From: Sphingobium herbicidovorans
GTDB taxonomy: Bacteria > Pseudomonadota > Alphaproteobacteria > Sphingomonadales > Sphingomonadaceae
DNA length: 64,000 bases
Direction: 5' to 3'
Assembly: GCF_002080435.1 (NCBI RefSeq)
Contig: NZ_CP020539.1
Coordinates: forward strand, 558,001-622,000
The notes under the pieces were generated by a model. The model saw only the letters and a list, made by a program, of their open reading frames with translations, did not search any database and was not told the origin of the DNA. Each line of letters begins with the position of its first letter. The first letter of the stretch is position 1. This document shows, piece after piece, positions 43,009 to 53,100 of the stretch. Made by a program: the position numbers and the translations under genes.

Positions 43009-46000
43009 TCCAGGTTCATGATCTTGAGTGATTCGATGCCCCGGTCATCGACGATCTTGATCGCGACCCGGCGATGGTCCCCGGCCTCGAAGGGCAAAGA
43101 AACCGTGCCGTGGAATTGCTCCAAAAGATCCTCGTCCAATTCGGCACGGATTGTCTTTTTCAAGCGGTTCCAGCCATCTTTTGCGCCGGCCATCGGGAAG
43201 AATAATTGATGCGGCATGAGGCTGCGCCCATCATAGTCGGTATCCAGCGACCACATGGCGATTTTGGACTTGCCACCTGAAACCAGCGTGCCTTCGCGGG
43301 GATCGAAATAGTCGAAGCCATGGACCTCGACCTGCCAATTGTCGCCGACCTGCTTCAGTTCCACCTCAGGCTGGCCCATCAGCCAGAAGGACTGGTTGGA
43401 CGACCGCGCCTTCTTCAGATCCTCGGTCAACAGATCGGTATTCATCTGGGCCTTTAGCAGAGTGACGCCGGGCCAGTTGGTCTCGTCGATATCCTTCGCC
43501 GCCTCCGGGTCGAAGGTGAAGGCGCAGAAGACTACGAACTTGGGCTTAGGCACGAGGGTCTGAGCGTCTTCGATGGCGCGTTCCACCTGCTTCTGTTCAA
43601 GTGCAGCGTGTTCTGGACCGAAGCTGACGACGACCCGCTCCCCGCTATCCAAAGTGCCGGACGCGTGGAGGTGTTTGACGCCGGGGATGGCTTCGAGATC
43701 GGTGAACTTTAGCATGGCCCCGCCCTTTGCGCGGATCCCGGTACGGATCAGTTCATCGCGCCATTGCGTTTGACGCGAGGTTTCACCTGACCGTGCCACT
43801 GTGGCATCGGCTTCCTCTGGCGGTGCGGTCTCGTCCAGAGACAGCACCGTAGGCGCTGGTACGGCCTCAACCGAAAATGGGCCAGTGATACGAAGACGGC
43901 CCCTGTCTACGCTTGGCTTATCGTAAAGCGTTTCCTGCTCGGCATGATCCTTGATGGACTGATCCATCGCCTTCCGCATCGCTTGGGTGGCAGCATGGAA
44001 ACCGGTGAACGCTTGCGCGGCAGTGGCCGGCCAGCCAACCGGCCAATCAAAAGGCACTTCCCATTCTTCCAGCCGCTCGCCTGTGGTGAAGGTAATTGGT
44101 TTGCCCTTGCGATAGCCTTGCGTTGGCTTGAAGGGCACAGGGGAATTGGCCAGCAACGCTGCGTTCAGCGATTCGAGCGCCGCCGCGATGGCCGGGTGCT
44201 TATCTTCGTAGATCGTGTCGATATCAGGATTGTTAGCAATGCTTTTCAGGGTGATGTGAGGGACCGAATTGTAGACGAAGCCTCCCCTGAGCCCTTCATG
44301 CGGATAGCGGAGGGCGAAATAATCGAAGCCTGCTGTCATAAACCGCTGTTTCGCAAGCGTAACCGCGACACGACTTGTGTCGCACGTAATCCACCGACGG
44401 CCCCATTTTTCAGCGACAACGGCAGTCGTGCCCGAGCCGCATGTCGGGTCGAAAACCAGATCGCCAGGATCAGTAGTCATCAACAAGCAGCGCTCGATAA
44501 CTTTAGGAACAGTCTGAACTACATAGTCCTTATTGAAGCGGTCTTGTGTATCCGACCAAAGAGCATTGATCGCGTAAGCGGGAAAATCTGAGAGCCTCCT
44601 TTTGTAGTAGATCATCTTCTCGGATCCCATAAGGCGATTAGCCTTATCGAGGCGAGCCATGCCACTTAGGGAGGTTTTCCAGTTTCTTTGAGTCCCAATA
44701 TCGCACGTGAAGTTTTGCATTGAAAACGGAACTGAGGTAGTTGGCCGGAAACCCTGTGAGATCGCCGGGGTAAACGTCAACATGTCCGAACCACTCGGAA
44801 GGGCGGCTGGGTCCTTCAATTCAGCTTTTGTCACCCGCCTTTCAACGCCACTACTTTCGAGAACATATTCATATCTGGATGCGAACTCTGTCCCGGCAGT
44901 TTTTTGATAATATAACTGTCTATATTTGACTTTATATTTAGATTTGCAGTACCATATAACATAATCAGTTATATTTGCGAGAAGGAGGTCTGTAGCTCCG
45001 CTATTTTTTGTAAAAGAAATGGTGCCGCAGTGGTTTTCTTCGCCGAAAACTTCTCCCATAACCTCCCGGACATGATGAAGATTTTCATCGGAAATCTGCA
45101 CGAATACGCTGCCGCTCTCATGCAGCAGTTCCTTGGCCAAAAGCAGCCTGTCACGCAGATATGTCAGGTACGAGTGGATGCCGAGTTCCCACGTGTCGCG
45201 GAACGCCTTGATCATCTCTGGCTCTTGTGTGAGGTCCGCATCGGCCCCGTCCTTAACATCCCTCTTGTTGGTGAACGGCTGGAAGTTCGACCCATATTTG
45301 ATGCCGTAAGGCGGGTCGATGTAGATCATCTGCACCTTGCCAGCCATCGACTCCTTCTGGAGCAGCGAGTTCATGACCAGCAGGCTGTCGCCCGCGATCA
45401 GGCGGTTCGACCAGCCCTTTTCGTGATGGTAGAAATCTAGCGCCTGCCGCAATGGAAGGTTCTCGAACGCGGCGGCAAACAGGTCGGCCTGCCGCCAAGC
45501 CTCGCCCGCCTTTTCGCCCTTCAACCGCTTGCGCGCATTGGCAAGGATCGTCGCCGGGTCCACCCGCTCGTGGACGTGGAGCGACACGGTATCGACCGCA
45601 AAGCTGGTCCTTTCAGCCTTGCCCGCCCAGTTGAGATACGGCTCCTGGAGCCGCTTCAGTTCCACCAGCGCGTCGCGCATCGCATCGGCATCCCCAGACG
45701 CCAGCGCATCGTCGATCAACTTCTCGACTGCCCCGCGCTGGCTGTCGAACATCAGTTCTGGGTCGAGGTGAGGATCGTACTTCCAGACGGTCTTTGGCTG
45801 ATCCGGATCGTTATCCGGATGAACCATACCAACATCGGGGTTGTTCACCCGCGTTTCGGCGTGACGATAGCTCAGCACCTGCACCGGCTCGTCCGACTTG
45901 CGCACGACCTTCTTTTTATTGCCGGTCTTAGGGGCAGCAGGCAACGAAGCCTCTTGCGCGGTCAGCGAGAAGCCATCTCCGTCTCTATCGTTAATCTCGT

Positions 46001-46220
46001 CCTCCTCGACGTCGAGCCCCAGCAGAAAAACTGACCCGCCACGGCCGCGGCCTTTGCCGAGCATGCCTTCTGCGATCAGCCCGTCTCGGATGCGCTGATA
46101 GGTTTCATCACTTAGGTCAGGTACTGACTCGCGCATGGCTGCAGCCAAAGCCAAATTGCCGACTGCGGACCCATCGTCAGGGACAATGGACAATAGAAGT
46201 TCGCGAAGAGAGGCGGTCAT
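43005..46220 (-). CDS. mod: Type III DNA methyltransferase, Mod subunit (large form)
   Basis: A 1,071-residue beta-class N6-adenine methyltransferase. The catalytic box IDPPYGIKYGSNF is near residue 302 and the SAM-binding FDPTCGSGTTAVVAEKWG near 593, the beta-class order. The target-recognition region between them (about residues 395-560) is AT-rich compared with the rest of the gene. The N-terminal 80 residues look like a winged helix (LSDETYQRIRDGLIAEG), and a long C-terminal extension of about 400 residues follows. Mod fixes the sequence specificity of the complex. It is the first gene of the operon with res; 198 bp without a gene separate it from the sbcC-like gene. Confidence 0.9.
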   Translation of the reverse strand: MTASLRELLLSIVPDDGSAVGNLALAAAMRESVPDLSDETYQRIRDGLIAEGMLGKGRGRGGSVFLLGLDVEEDEINDRDGDGFSLTAQEASLPAAPKTGNKKKVVRKSDEPVQVLSYRHAETRVNNPDVGMVHPDNDPDQPKTVWKYDPHLDPELMFDSQRGAVEKLIDDALASGDADAMRDALVELKRLQEPYLNWAGKAERTSFAVDTVSLHVHERVDPATILANARKRLKGEKAGEAWRQADLFAAAFENLPLRQALDFYHHEKGWSNRLIAGDSLLVMNSLLQKESMAGKVQMIYIDPPYGIKYGSNFQPFTNKRDVKDGADADLTQEPEMIKAFRDTWELGIHSYLTYLRDRLLLAKELLHESGSVFVQISDENLHHVREVMGEVFGEENHCGTISFTKNSGATDLLLANITDYVIWYCKSKYKVKYRQLYYQKTAGTEFASRYEYVLESSGVERRVTKAELKDPAALPSGSDMLTFTPAISQGFRPTTSVPFSMQNFTCDIGTQRNWKTSLSGMARLDKANRLMGSEKMIYYKRRLSDFPAYAINALWSDTQDRFNKDYVVQTVPKVIERCLLMTTDPGDLVFDPTCGSGTTAVVAEKWGRRWITCDTSRVAVTLAKQRFMTAGFDYFALRYPHEGLRGGFVYNSVPHITLKSIANNPDIDTIYEDKHPAIAAALESLNAALLANSPVPFKPTQGYRKGKPITFTTGERLEEWEVPFDWPVGWPATAAQAFTGFHAATQAMRKAMDQSIKDHAEQETLYDKPSVDRGRLRITGPFSVEAVPAPTVLSLDETAPPEEADATVARSGETSRQTQWRDELIRTGIRAKGGAMLKFTDLEAIPGVKHLHASGTLDSGERVVVSFGPEHAALEQKQVERAIEDAQTLVPKPKFVVFCAFTFDPEAAKDIDETNWPGVTLLKAQMNTDLLTEDLKKARSSNQSFWLMGQPEVELKQVGDNWQVEVHGFDYFDPREGTLVSGGKSKIAMWSLDTDYDGRSLMPHQLFFPMAGAKDGWNRLKKTIRAELDEDLLEQFHGTVSLPFEAGDHRRVAIKIVDDRGIESLKIMNLE

Positions 46221-46418
46221 TTGATTTTTCCAAGTCAGTGAACTGCACGTGCAGATCGAAATTCGCTCATTTTCCTCGCTGGATTATTCAAAGCATAGCG
46301 CTGTTGCCGATGGATCTGTCATGCTTCCCCCTAATATCTCAACCAAATCGAATAGAACCAAATGGATAGATAGCGCCTTCGGCAATCCCATAAAGTGCAA
46401 TCTCGCCTTCCTGTCACA

Positions 46419-49049
46419 TCAGATCTGGACTCGCGTTGCAGCCAAATGTCGGAATGCCCGATCGCGGCAGGTGAGCAGGATCACCTGCATGCGCTGAGAC
46501 GCTTCCTCAAGAATCTCGGTCATCAGATCGAGCCGGCCGTCGTCGGAATAGACCAAGGGATCGTCGAGGATCAGCGAAACTGGTGTTCCCTGCTCCAGCA
46601 GCATGTCGGCAAAGGCGAGGCGGGTGAGGACCGCCAGCTGCTCCTGCGTCCCCTTTGAGAGCGTTCCGCAGGCTTCGCTCAGGCCGGATCGCGTGACCGA
46701 GGCCAGGCCGAGTTCTTCATCGAAGCTGAGGTCGGCGCCGGGGAAAAGGCGCTCGACATGGACGCGAGCGCGCTGGGCCACAGGGCCAACAAAGGTTCGG
46801 GATGCCTCCGCGCGCGCCTCGTCCAGCACATCCTTGAGCATTTTGACCGTGGCCGCCTCTTCGTCGAGCCGAGCCAGCGCCTGCGTTGCGGCATCGGCTT
46901 CTTCGGCTGCAGCTGCGGCCAGGCTCGCCAGACCTTTGCCACCCTCGCTCTCAATGATCGCCTCAAGGCGGGCGATATCCTTTTCGAGGTCGCTCCGCCG
47001 GGTTTGACCAGCCCTTGCCCGGCTATCGATCGTTTCGATCTTGCGGTTGATCGCCTGCACGTCATGCGCGGTGGCGTCGCGTGTCGCTTCGGCCAGTTTG
47101 ACAGCGGCCTGGGCAGCATCCTCTCGGGCCTTGGCGATGGCATCGGCAAGCCCGGCAAAATCGGGCTTCTGTTCGAGCTGAGCGATGCGATCCGATGCAT
47201 GGGTCCGATCGCGCTCCGCGCCCGCCTGCTCGGCGGCAAGCGGGCGGTCCCTATCCTCTATTTCACGCAGGTCCTGAACGGCTTGGTCGTGCAGGGTTTC
47301 AGCGCGCACCGCGGTCGTTTCCGCCTCTTCCAGGCGTCGGGTGAGCTGATCGGTCGAGATCTCGTCTTCATCAGACGCCGGCGATTCCGCTGGAACACCG
47401 GCCACGAATAGCTTGAGCGCATCCGGGCCTGCCGCGAGATCCAACAGCGGCTGCGCCGGCGTGAGGCCTGTAATCTTGGTTTCGAGCAGTTGGACGGTCC
47501 CCTGCGCGTCGCGCGAAGTACCGTTTCGCGCTCGGGCCGCAGCGAGGTCGGCCACATCCCATTCGGCTAGTTCCAGATCCTGTCGCTCGAGCAATTCAGC
47601 GAGGCGGGCTGTTGCGCTGGCTGCGGTTGCCGGCGGACGGATGACGAGGATGCCGCCACCCAGCGCAATCTGCGTCTCTCCGGTCAAGGTGCGCGGGCTA
47701 TTTGGTGTCAGGGGCTCGCCGCCTATGGTGATGCCCGTAGCGTCGCCCGTAAGCTCGATAATGGTAGCACCGGCATTGACGGCTGCCCGCGCTTCCGCGA
47801 CAGCGCGGTCATTGGCCTCCAGGCGAGCGAACGCCTCAGCCGGAATGACCTGGGCGGCCTGATTGCGGGCGTTGGTCAGTTGCTTTTCGAGATCGAGGAG
47901 CTCGGTGTGCCGCTGGCGTGCATCGGTGATTGCCGCGTGGCGCTGACGCCCAGCGAGACGTCCCTCCCCCTCCACAAGAGCCTGACGGGCCATGGTGCGA
48001 TCATCGCGCGCATTGTCGAGCGCTGCCTTTGCCTCAGCCACCTTCTTGCGTCCCGCTTCCAGCTGGTCTGCAAGCTGATCGCGATCGGCGGTGATTGCGG
48101 TCAAAGATTCCCCAGCGGCCGTCAACGCTTCCTTCGCCGCCTCATGCTGCGATTGCAGATCATCGAGACGATCGAGGTTTGCAGAGAAATTCTCATGCTC
48201 GGCCTTGCGGGTCTCCAGGATTTGCGCGGCAGCCCTGGCGATCTCGAGAGACTGAACAAGGCCGGCGCGCTGTTCTTGCTCGGTCTCGTCCGCCAGCTCC
48301 CGCTCGATCACTTTCAGTCGGCCGCGCGCGGTTTCCAGCTCGCCGAAGCTCGTTTCGAGCGCATCGAGCCGCGTGGTCGCTTCTGCAGCGGTTTGCCGCG
48401 CTTGCTGGTCACGATCCCGCGCCGCTTGCCAGCGCCCCTTCGACTGCGCCTTTCCAGTCGGCGTCCAGTAAATGTCATATTGCTCATCGATCCGCTTTCG
48501 GACGCGCTCATAGGCAGCGCCGCCGACGATCGTCCCGACCTCTGCCTCCAGCGTCGCCTGGATGCTGCTGCGCACGATGCTGCCGGGCGCCGTGACTTCG
48601 AGCGCCTGCGCCTGCGGAACCCAAAGTAGACCGAGCGCACCATAGGTGGCCGGGTCACCGCGCTGGCTGCTATCCTTGACGAACCCCAAAAGCGCCTGCA
48701 GCCGATTTTCGGCCTCCTCGCCCTGCGCCCGGCCCTGCGGCCCCGTGACTTCGACTTGGGGGCCTTTGAGAAACCGCTTGGCGATTTTCCAGCTGTCGGA
48801 GCCAATATCGAAACTGACCTCGATCTCTGGCGCGACTGCCTCGCCATAAGGCGCAAAACTTTGAGCGAGCTGATTCTTCGTGGCATGGCGGACGAAGAAA
48901 GCCGCACGCAGGGCCTCAAGGATCGTGGATTTCCCACTCTCGTTGGGCTCGATGATGATGTTGAGCCCCTCGCCCAGCCCTTCGATCGTCAGGGGCTCGC
49001 GGAACTTGCGGAAATTGTTGAGGCTGATCCGCCGCAGTTGGAGGCTCAT
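46419..49049 (-). CDS. SbcC/Rad50-like ATPase without zinc hook (YhaN-like)
   Basis: An 876-residue SMC-type ATPase. Walker A EPNESGKST is at residues 34-42. The C-terminal half-site has LSKGTQEQLAVLTRLAFA (signature) and SLILDDPLVYSDDGRLD (Walker B). Between them are long coiled coils broken by a beta-rich insert (ITIGGEPLTPNSPRTL) where canonical SbcC has a CxxC hook; no such cysteine pair is present. This layout is closer to YhaN than to SbcC. ATG 49049 follows GGGGAGCC and is preferred to a TTG at 49076. It works with the phosphoesterase encoded just upstream, probably as a DNA-end-processing complex. Confidence 0.8.
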   Translation of the reverse strand: MSLQLRRISLNNFRKFREPLTIEGLGEGLNIIIEPNESGKSTILEALRAAFFVRHATKNQLAQSFAPYGEAVAPEIEVSFDIGSDSWKIAKRFLKGPQVEVTGPQGRAQGEEAENRLQALLGFVKDSSQRGDPATYGALGLLWVPQAQALEVTAPGSIVRSSIQATLEAEVGTIVGGAAYERVRKRIDEQYDIYWTPTGKAQSKGRWQAARDRDQQARQTAAEATTRLDALETSFGELETARGRLKVIERELADETEQEQRAGLVQSLEIARAAAQILETRKAEHENFSANLDRLDDLQSQHEAAKEALTAAGESLTAITADRDQLADQLEAGRKKVAEAKAALDNARDDRTMARQALVEGEGRLAGRQRHAAITDARQRHTELLDLEKQLTNARNQAAQVIPAEAFARLEANDRAVAEARAAVNAGATIIELTGDATGITIGGEPLTPNSPRTLTGETQIALGGGILVIRPPATAASATARLAELLERQDLELAEWDVADLAAARARNGTSRDAQGTVQLLETKITGLTPAQPLLDLAAGPDALKLFVAGVPAESPASDEDEISTDQLTRRLEEAETTAVRAETLHDQAVQDLREIEDRDRPLAAEQAGAERDRTHASDRIAQLEQKPDFAGLADAIAKAREDAAQAAVKLAEATRDATAHDVQAINRKIETIDSRARAGQTRRSDLEKDIARLEAIIESEGGKGLASLAAAAAEEADAATQALARLDEEAATVKMLKDVLDEARAEASRTFVGPVAQRARVHVERLFPGADLSFDEELGLASVTRSGLSEACGTLSKGTQEQLAVLTRLAFADMLLEQGTPVSLILDDPLVYSDDGRLDLMTEILEEASQRMQVILLTCRDRAFRHLAATRVQI

Positions 49050-50154
49050 GCTTGGCTCCCCGATGATATTCGACAAAGAGCCGCTCCATCGCGCGCCGCG
49101 CCAATATGGCTTCAGTCCCGCCGGCAGCGATCGTTTCGGTAAGCTTCTCAGCCGCTATGCCAAGCAATCCCTCTACCTTGAGATCCGCCAAGTCCTGCTC
49201 GCCCGGCCGGCCGAACAGATGGTCCGCCCGGACATCCAGGAAACGGAGGCGATGCCGGAGGTCATCTTCGAGCCGCGACAGGATCTCGACGCGGTCGGCA
49301 AGGCTCGTGATGCCTGCAAGCGAAAGGCGCAGCAGCGTTGCCGCAGGATCGATAGCCGAGAGCAGCACGTCGCATTCCGCCAAAAAGGCGGCCGTGTCCT
49401 GCAAGGTCCAATCCCTGAGCAGCCATTGGAAGCGGCCGGTGCGCACGGGTTCCACCTTTGGCTCCACTCCGGGCGCAAGCTCGATCATCAGGGCATGGCC
49501 CGGCTCATCGCGCTGAAAACCGTCGGTTTCGGGGGTGCCGGCATACCAGGTGCGCGGCTCGACCTTGAGCGTGCCATGCCAATCACCGAGCGCCAGATAG
49601 TCGAGATTGGACCGCTTCGCGCGATCGGGAGCGATCTGGTTCCTGGTCTCGCCGCGCGCCGTGAAATCGCGGATGGAGCCATGAGCAAGGCCGATACGCA
49701 GCTTCGCGCCTGGCGTTTCCATGCTGTCGAACAGCTCGGTCGGATCGTCGAGATGGTGACGATGGAGGAGCGGTGCGGGTAGCAGCCAGAGCCCTGCTTC
49801 CATCTCCCGCGCGACGGGCTCGGTGAGCAGGATGATATTGTCCGAGGCTTTGTGACGGACGCGGTCCCACAGTCCGCCGTTGCGGGCATAGTCGTGATTG
49901 CCCGGGAGCAGCCACCAGCGGCAGGGATAGCGCTGCATGCGCGAGACTGCCTGGACGATGACCCTATCTTCGGGACCCTCGGTATCGAAGATGTCGCCTG
50001 CGACAATCACATGTTCCACCTGGTTGGCGGCCGCGACTTCGCCGATCCGGTCGATGGCGTCGAAGCGCGCTTCGCCAAGCGCCGCGCGCACCTCGGGCTC
50101 GAACCGGCCAAAGGGTTTGCCGAGCTGCCAGTCAGCGGTGTGGAGGAAACGCAT
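48916..50154 (-). CDS. SbcD/Mre11-like exonuclease (YhaO-like)
   Basis: A 412-residue calcineurin-like phosphoesterase. Metal-binding boxes in order are LHTADWQLGKPF, VIVAGDIFDTE, LLPGNHDYARN, GLAHGSIRDF and LALGDWHGT. The first box has Gln where Mre11 has His, which I have seen in related exonucleases. The last 44 codons run into the sbcC-like gene in another frame, a 134-bp overlap. A one-base shift near 49050 would instead end the protein in a normal ATGA overlap. The gene starts 3 bp after the RecB/helicase stop, so all three are one operon. Confidence 0.8.
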   Translation of the reverse strand: MRFLHTADWQLGKPFGRFEPEVRAALGEARFDAIDRIGEVAAANQVEHVIVAGDIFDTEGPEDRVIVQAVSRMQRYPCRWWLLPGNHDYARNGGLWDRVRHKASDNIILLTEPVAREMEAGLWLLPAPLLHRHHLDDPTELFDSMETPGAKLRIGLAHGSIRDFTARGETRNQIAPDRAKRSNLDYLALGDWHGTLKVEPRTWYAGTPETDGFQRDEPGHALMIELAPGVEPKVEPVRTGRFQWLLRDWTLQDTAAFLAECDVLLSAIDPAATLLRLSLAGITSLADRVEILSRLEDDLRHRLRFLDVRADHLFGRPGEQDLADLKVEGLLGIAAEKLTETIAAGGTEAILARRAMERLFVEYHRGAKHEPPTAADQPQQFPQVPRAPDDRRAGRGAQHHHRAQREWEIHDP

Positions 50155-50157
50155 GGA

Positions 50158-53100
50158 TCAAGATCCCGTATTGTGAGGCGCAGAAAGCGGCGAAAGCGCA
50201 CAGAGCGTGTTGACGAGCCGCATCTGCTCGATGCTGCTGCAGTTGGCCTCGCGCAAGCGGTCGCTGCCAAATACGAGCGCGAGCGCTTTGGCGCGTGAAA
50301 CCGCGACATTGATGCGGTTGAGCGAGAAGAGAAACTCCATGCCGCGGGCGGTCTCGTCGGCCGAGGAAGCCGTCATGGAGACCAGGCATATAGGGGCTTC
50401 CTGGCCCTGGAACTTGTCGACCGTGCCGACGCGAATGCTGCTCGGCAGCCCTGCCCGCAGCGCGTTGACCTGTGCATTATAGGGGGCGACGACGATGATG
50501 TCGCCGGGGCCGATAGGGCGCGTGGCGCCGTTCTTATCGGTCCAGCTCCCTTGCAGGAGATTCTCGATTGCCGCGCCGATCGCCGCAACTTCCTCAGCGG
50601 CGATCTGGGCATTACCATCATGAGCAACCGAAACCCAATATGCGCCGGCCGTGGGCCAGGCTGTTCCGGTAACGCTCTGGCGCTCGGTATCGCTATGGCT
50701 GGCTAGTCGCCCCTCATAGACCTGGTCTGAAATGAAGTCACAAACCGCGGGATGCATCCGCCGAGTCTCGGCAAGGAAGATGCCTCGATCGGCAGGCACC
50801 GTGGCATGCTCGCCCAGCATCCATTTCAGGCATGACAGGTTGGCGGGCGCAGGATGCGCGCCTTGGATGACCTGAGGCAGCTGGCGCGGATCGCCGACCA
50901 GCACGATATTGCGCGCGGCACGCCCCATGGCGACCATGTTGGCGAGGCCCACTTGCCCCGCCTCATCGACAAACAACCAATCGAAGCACTGCACATTCTC
51001 ATCGCGCGCGAAGAAGAAGGCCGTGCCGCCGACCACATTGGCGTGGGCGAGGATCAGGTCATCATTGGCCGTGGCGCGGTGAACGGGACAATCGCTGGCA
51101 TAGCCATCATCGCCGCCCGAGACCTTGTGGGCGAACGACACGAGAAAGGTTCCACCCTCTTCCTCGCGAGCCCGCAGGCAGCCAAGCAGGACATTGCGGA
51201 TCGCTTCATGGCTGTTCGAGGCGACGGCGACCCGATGTCCCGCTCCGACCAGCGCCAGGATCACCCGGGCCGTGACATGCGTTTTGCCCGTGCCTGGCGG
51301 TCCCTGGATCGGGAGCAATGTCTGGTCCATGGCTTGCGCAGCGGCAATGGCGCCGGCCACCGGTTCTCCGTCACCGAGAATGTCGCCGGCTATGCCATTG
51401 AGGCGCGGGGCGGCGCCCGACAGCAGATCATCGATGGCGCGATAGCGCCGCGGCCCGCACTGGTCCTCGATGACGTCGCGCACCGCTGCGGCCAACACCT
51501 TGGTATCGAGCGGCCAATCCGGATGCAGGGTCAGCCGATCGGTGAGGAGTTCGGCCCGTGTCACGCCGACCTTCAGGGTGATAGTGCACGCTTCGCGATC
51601 CAGCGCCTCAATCGCGACGGTTGACGGCGGTCCCTCGATCCCGGGCACAGTGGCCTTGCCGCCCTCGCGCAATTTGGTTTCCTGAGACGGAAAGCGATAG
51701 GTGCGCATCACCGAACGCTTGATGGGTTCGATCCCGGATATCGCCTCGAGGCCCGCCAAGGCGTCGAGATCGTCCACAAGATCTTCCTCATCGCGCCCCG
51801 CGCTGTCGAAAACCGTCCATTGAGCAGGCTTGGCTTCACGCTTGTGGAACAGCCCCAGGTTGAACAGCAGTTCCTGACGCTCTGGGACCAAAGTGGACGT
51901 GGCTAGGCGATCGCGCAGCGCGGTCGTTTCCTCGTCCTCGACCGCCTCCTGCTCGGCCGCGTCCTGCGCAAGCACGGGCCAGAATCGATCGGGCCGGATG
52001 CCGACCAGCCAATCGCGCAGAAGCTCGGTCGATTGGCAGTCGATCCGGTTATAGTCCTCGATCTCGTCGAGGATTTGCTGATCGCCCGTCTCGCGCCAAT
52101 TTTCATAAGCAACGACCGATCCGCCCGCTGTCTTGACCTCCCCCTCGCGCTTCAAGCCATAAAAGGCTTCCAGCGCCTTGATGGAGTAGCTCGGTTCGGA
52201 AGCAATGAGCGCGCCGCGCACGACCGCATAGAGGTCAACAAAGCGCCGTTCGCGCATGAGTCGGTCGAGAAAGGCCTCGCCGATACCATAGCGTGTGGTG
52301 AGACGCCGCAGCGCGGTGATCTCATAGGGCGCATAATGATAGATGCGGGCCTCCGGATAAGCCGTGAGGCGATCACGAAAAAACGCAAGCAGCTGTTCGA
52401 GCGCTTGCGCTTCGGCGGCATGGTCATGAGCCCAGAAGGCATGGAAACTATCATCGACCCACACGCCGTGCAGATATTCAAGGCCTCCCTCATAATGGGG
52501 ATCGCCCTCGATGTCGTAGAAGAGATCGCCCGCCTGCGGCCGAGGGAGCAGGTCAAAGCCTTTGCCTGGCTGTGCCGGACGCAACTCGAAGGCGGGTTCG
52601 CCGGTTTTGCGCGCGTGCTGCAGTCTGGCCTGGCCGACAAGCTTCTCCGCCGTCGCACTCGCAATGCCGCGCACCGGGCCGTCATGCCGAGCCAGCGCGG
52701 CCATGGTTTCGATACCCGACGCCTCGAGCTTCTTCACTTGGCCGCGGGTGATATTGGCGACCTGGAACAGGCTGTCCTGGCTGGTGAGGATAGCGTCGCA
52801 ATGATCGGCCCAACGACACAGCGAACAATCCGCGCAAGGGATCGGCCGCGTCGGCACAGGGGAAGCGACAAATGCCTCGAGCTTCGCCCGCGCACCGCGT
52901 GCATAGTGGGCATAGTCGGCCAAGCGCAGCGTCGCGCGCGTCCCATCGCCTAGCTGCACATGTGCGTGCACCGGCATCACGCCCTGGATCTCCGCCAAAA
53001 GGTCGGAATAGAGCACGAGCTGCAGCACATGCTTGGGATGGGCTTTGCGCTTGAGCTTGGTGTCGGTCACTTCGTAGCTGAATGGCCCCAGCAACGAGGG

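Noticed and set aside
46249..46497. Small plus-strand frame in the mod/sbcC-like gap
   Set aside because: Half of it lies antisense to the ATPase C-terminus; no ribosome site or family. The gap is more likely untranslated.
48916..50154. Loss of the Mre11 histidine (DWQ instead of DWH) as a sign of inactivation
   Set aside because: The same HTADWQ form is, from memory, common in YhaO-like exonucleases, and all later metal-binding boxes are intact.
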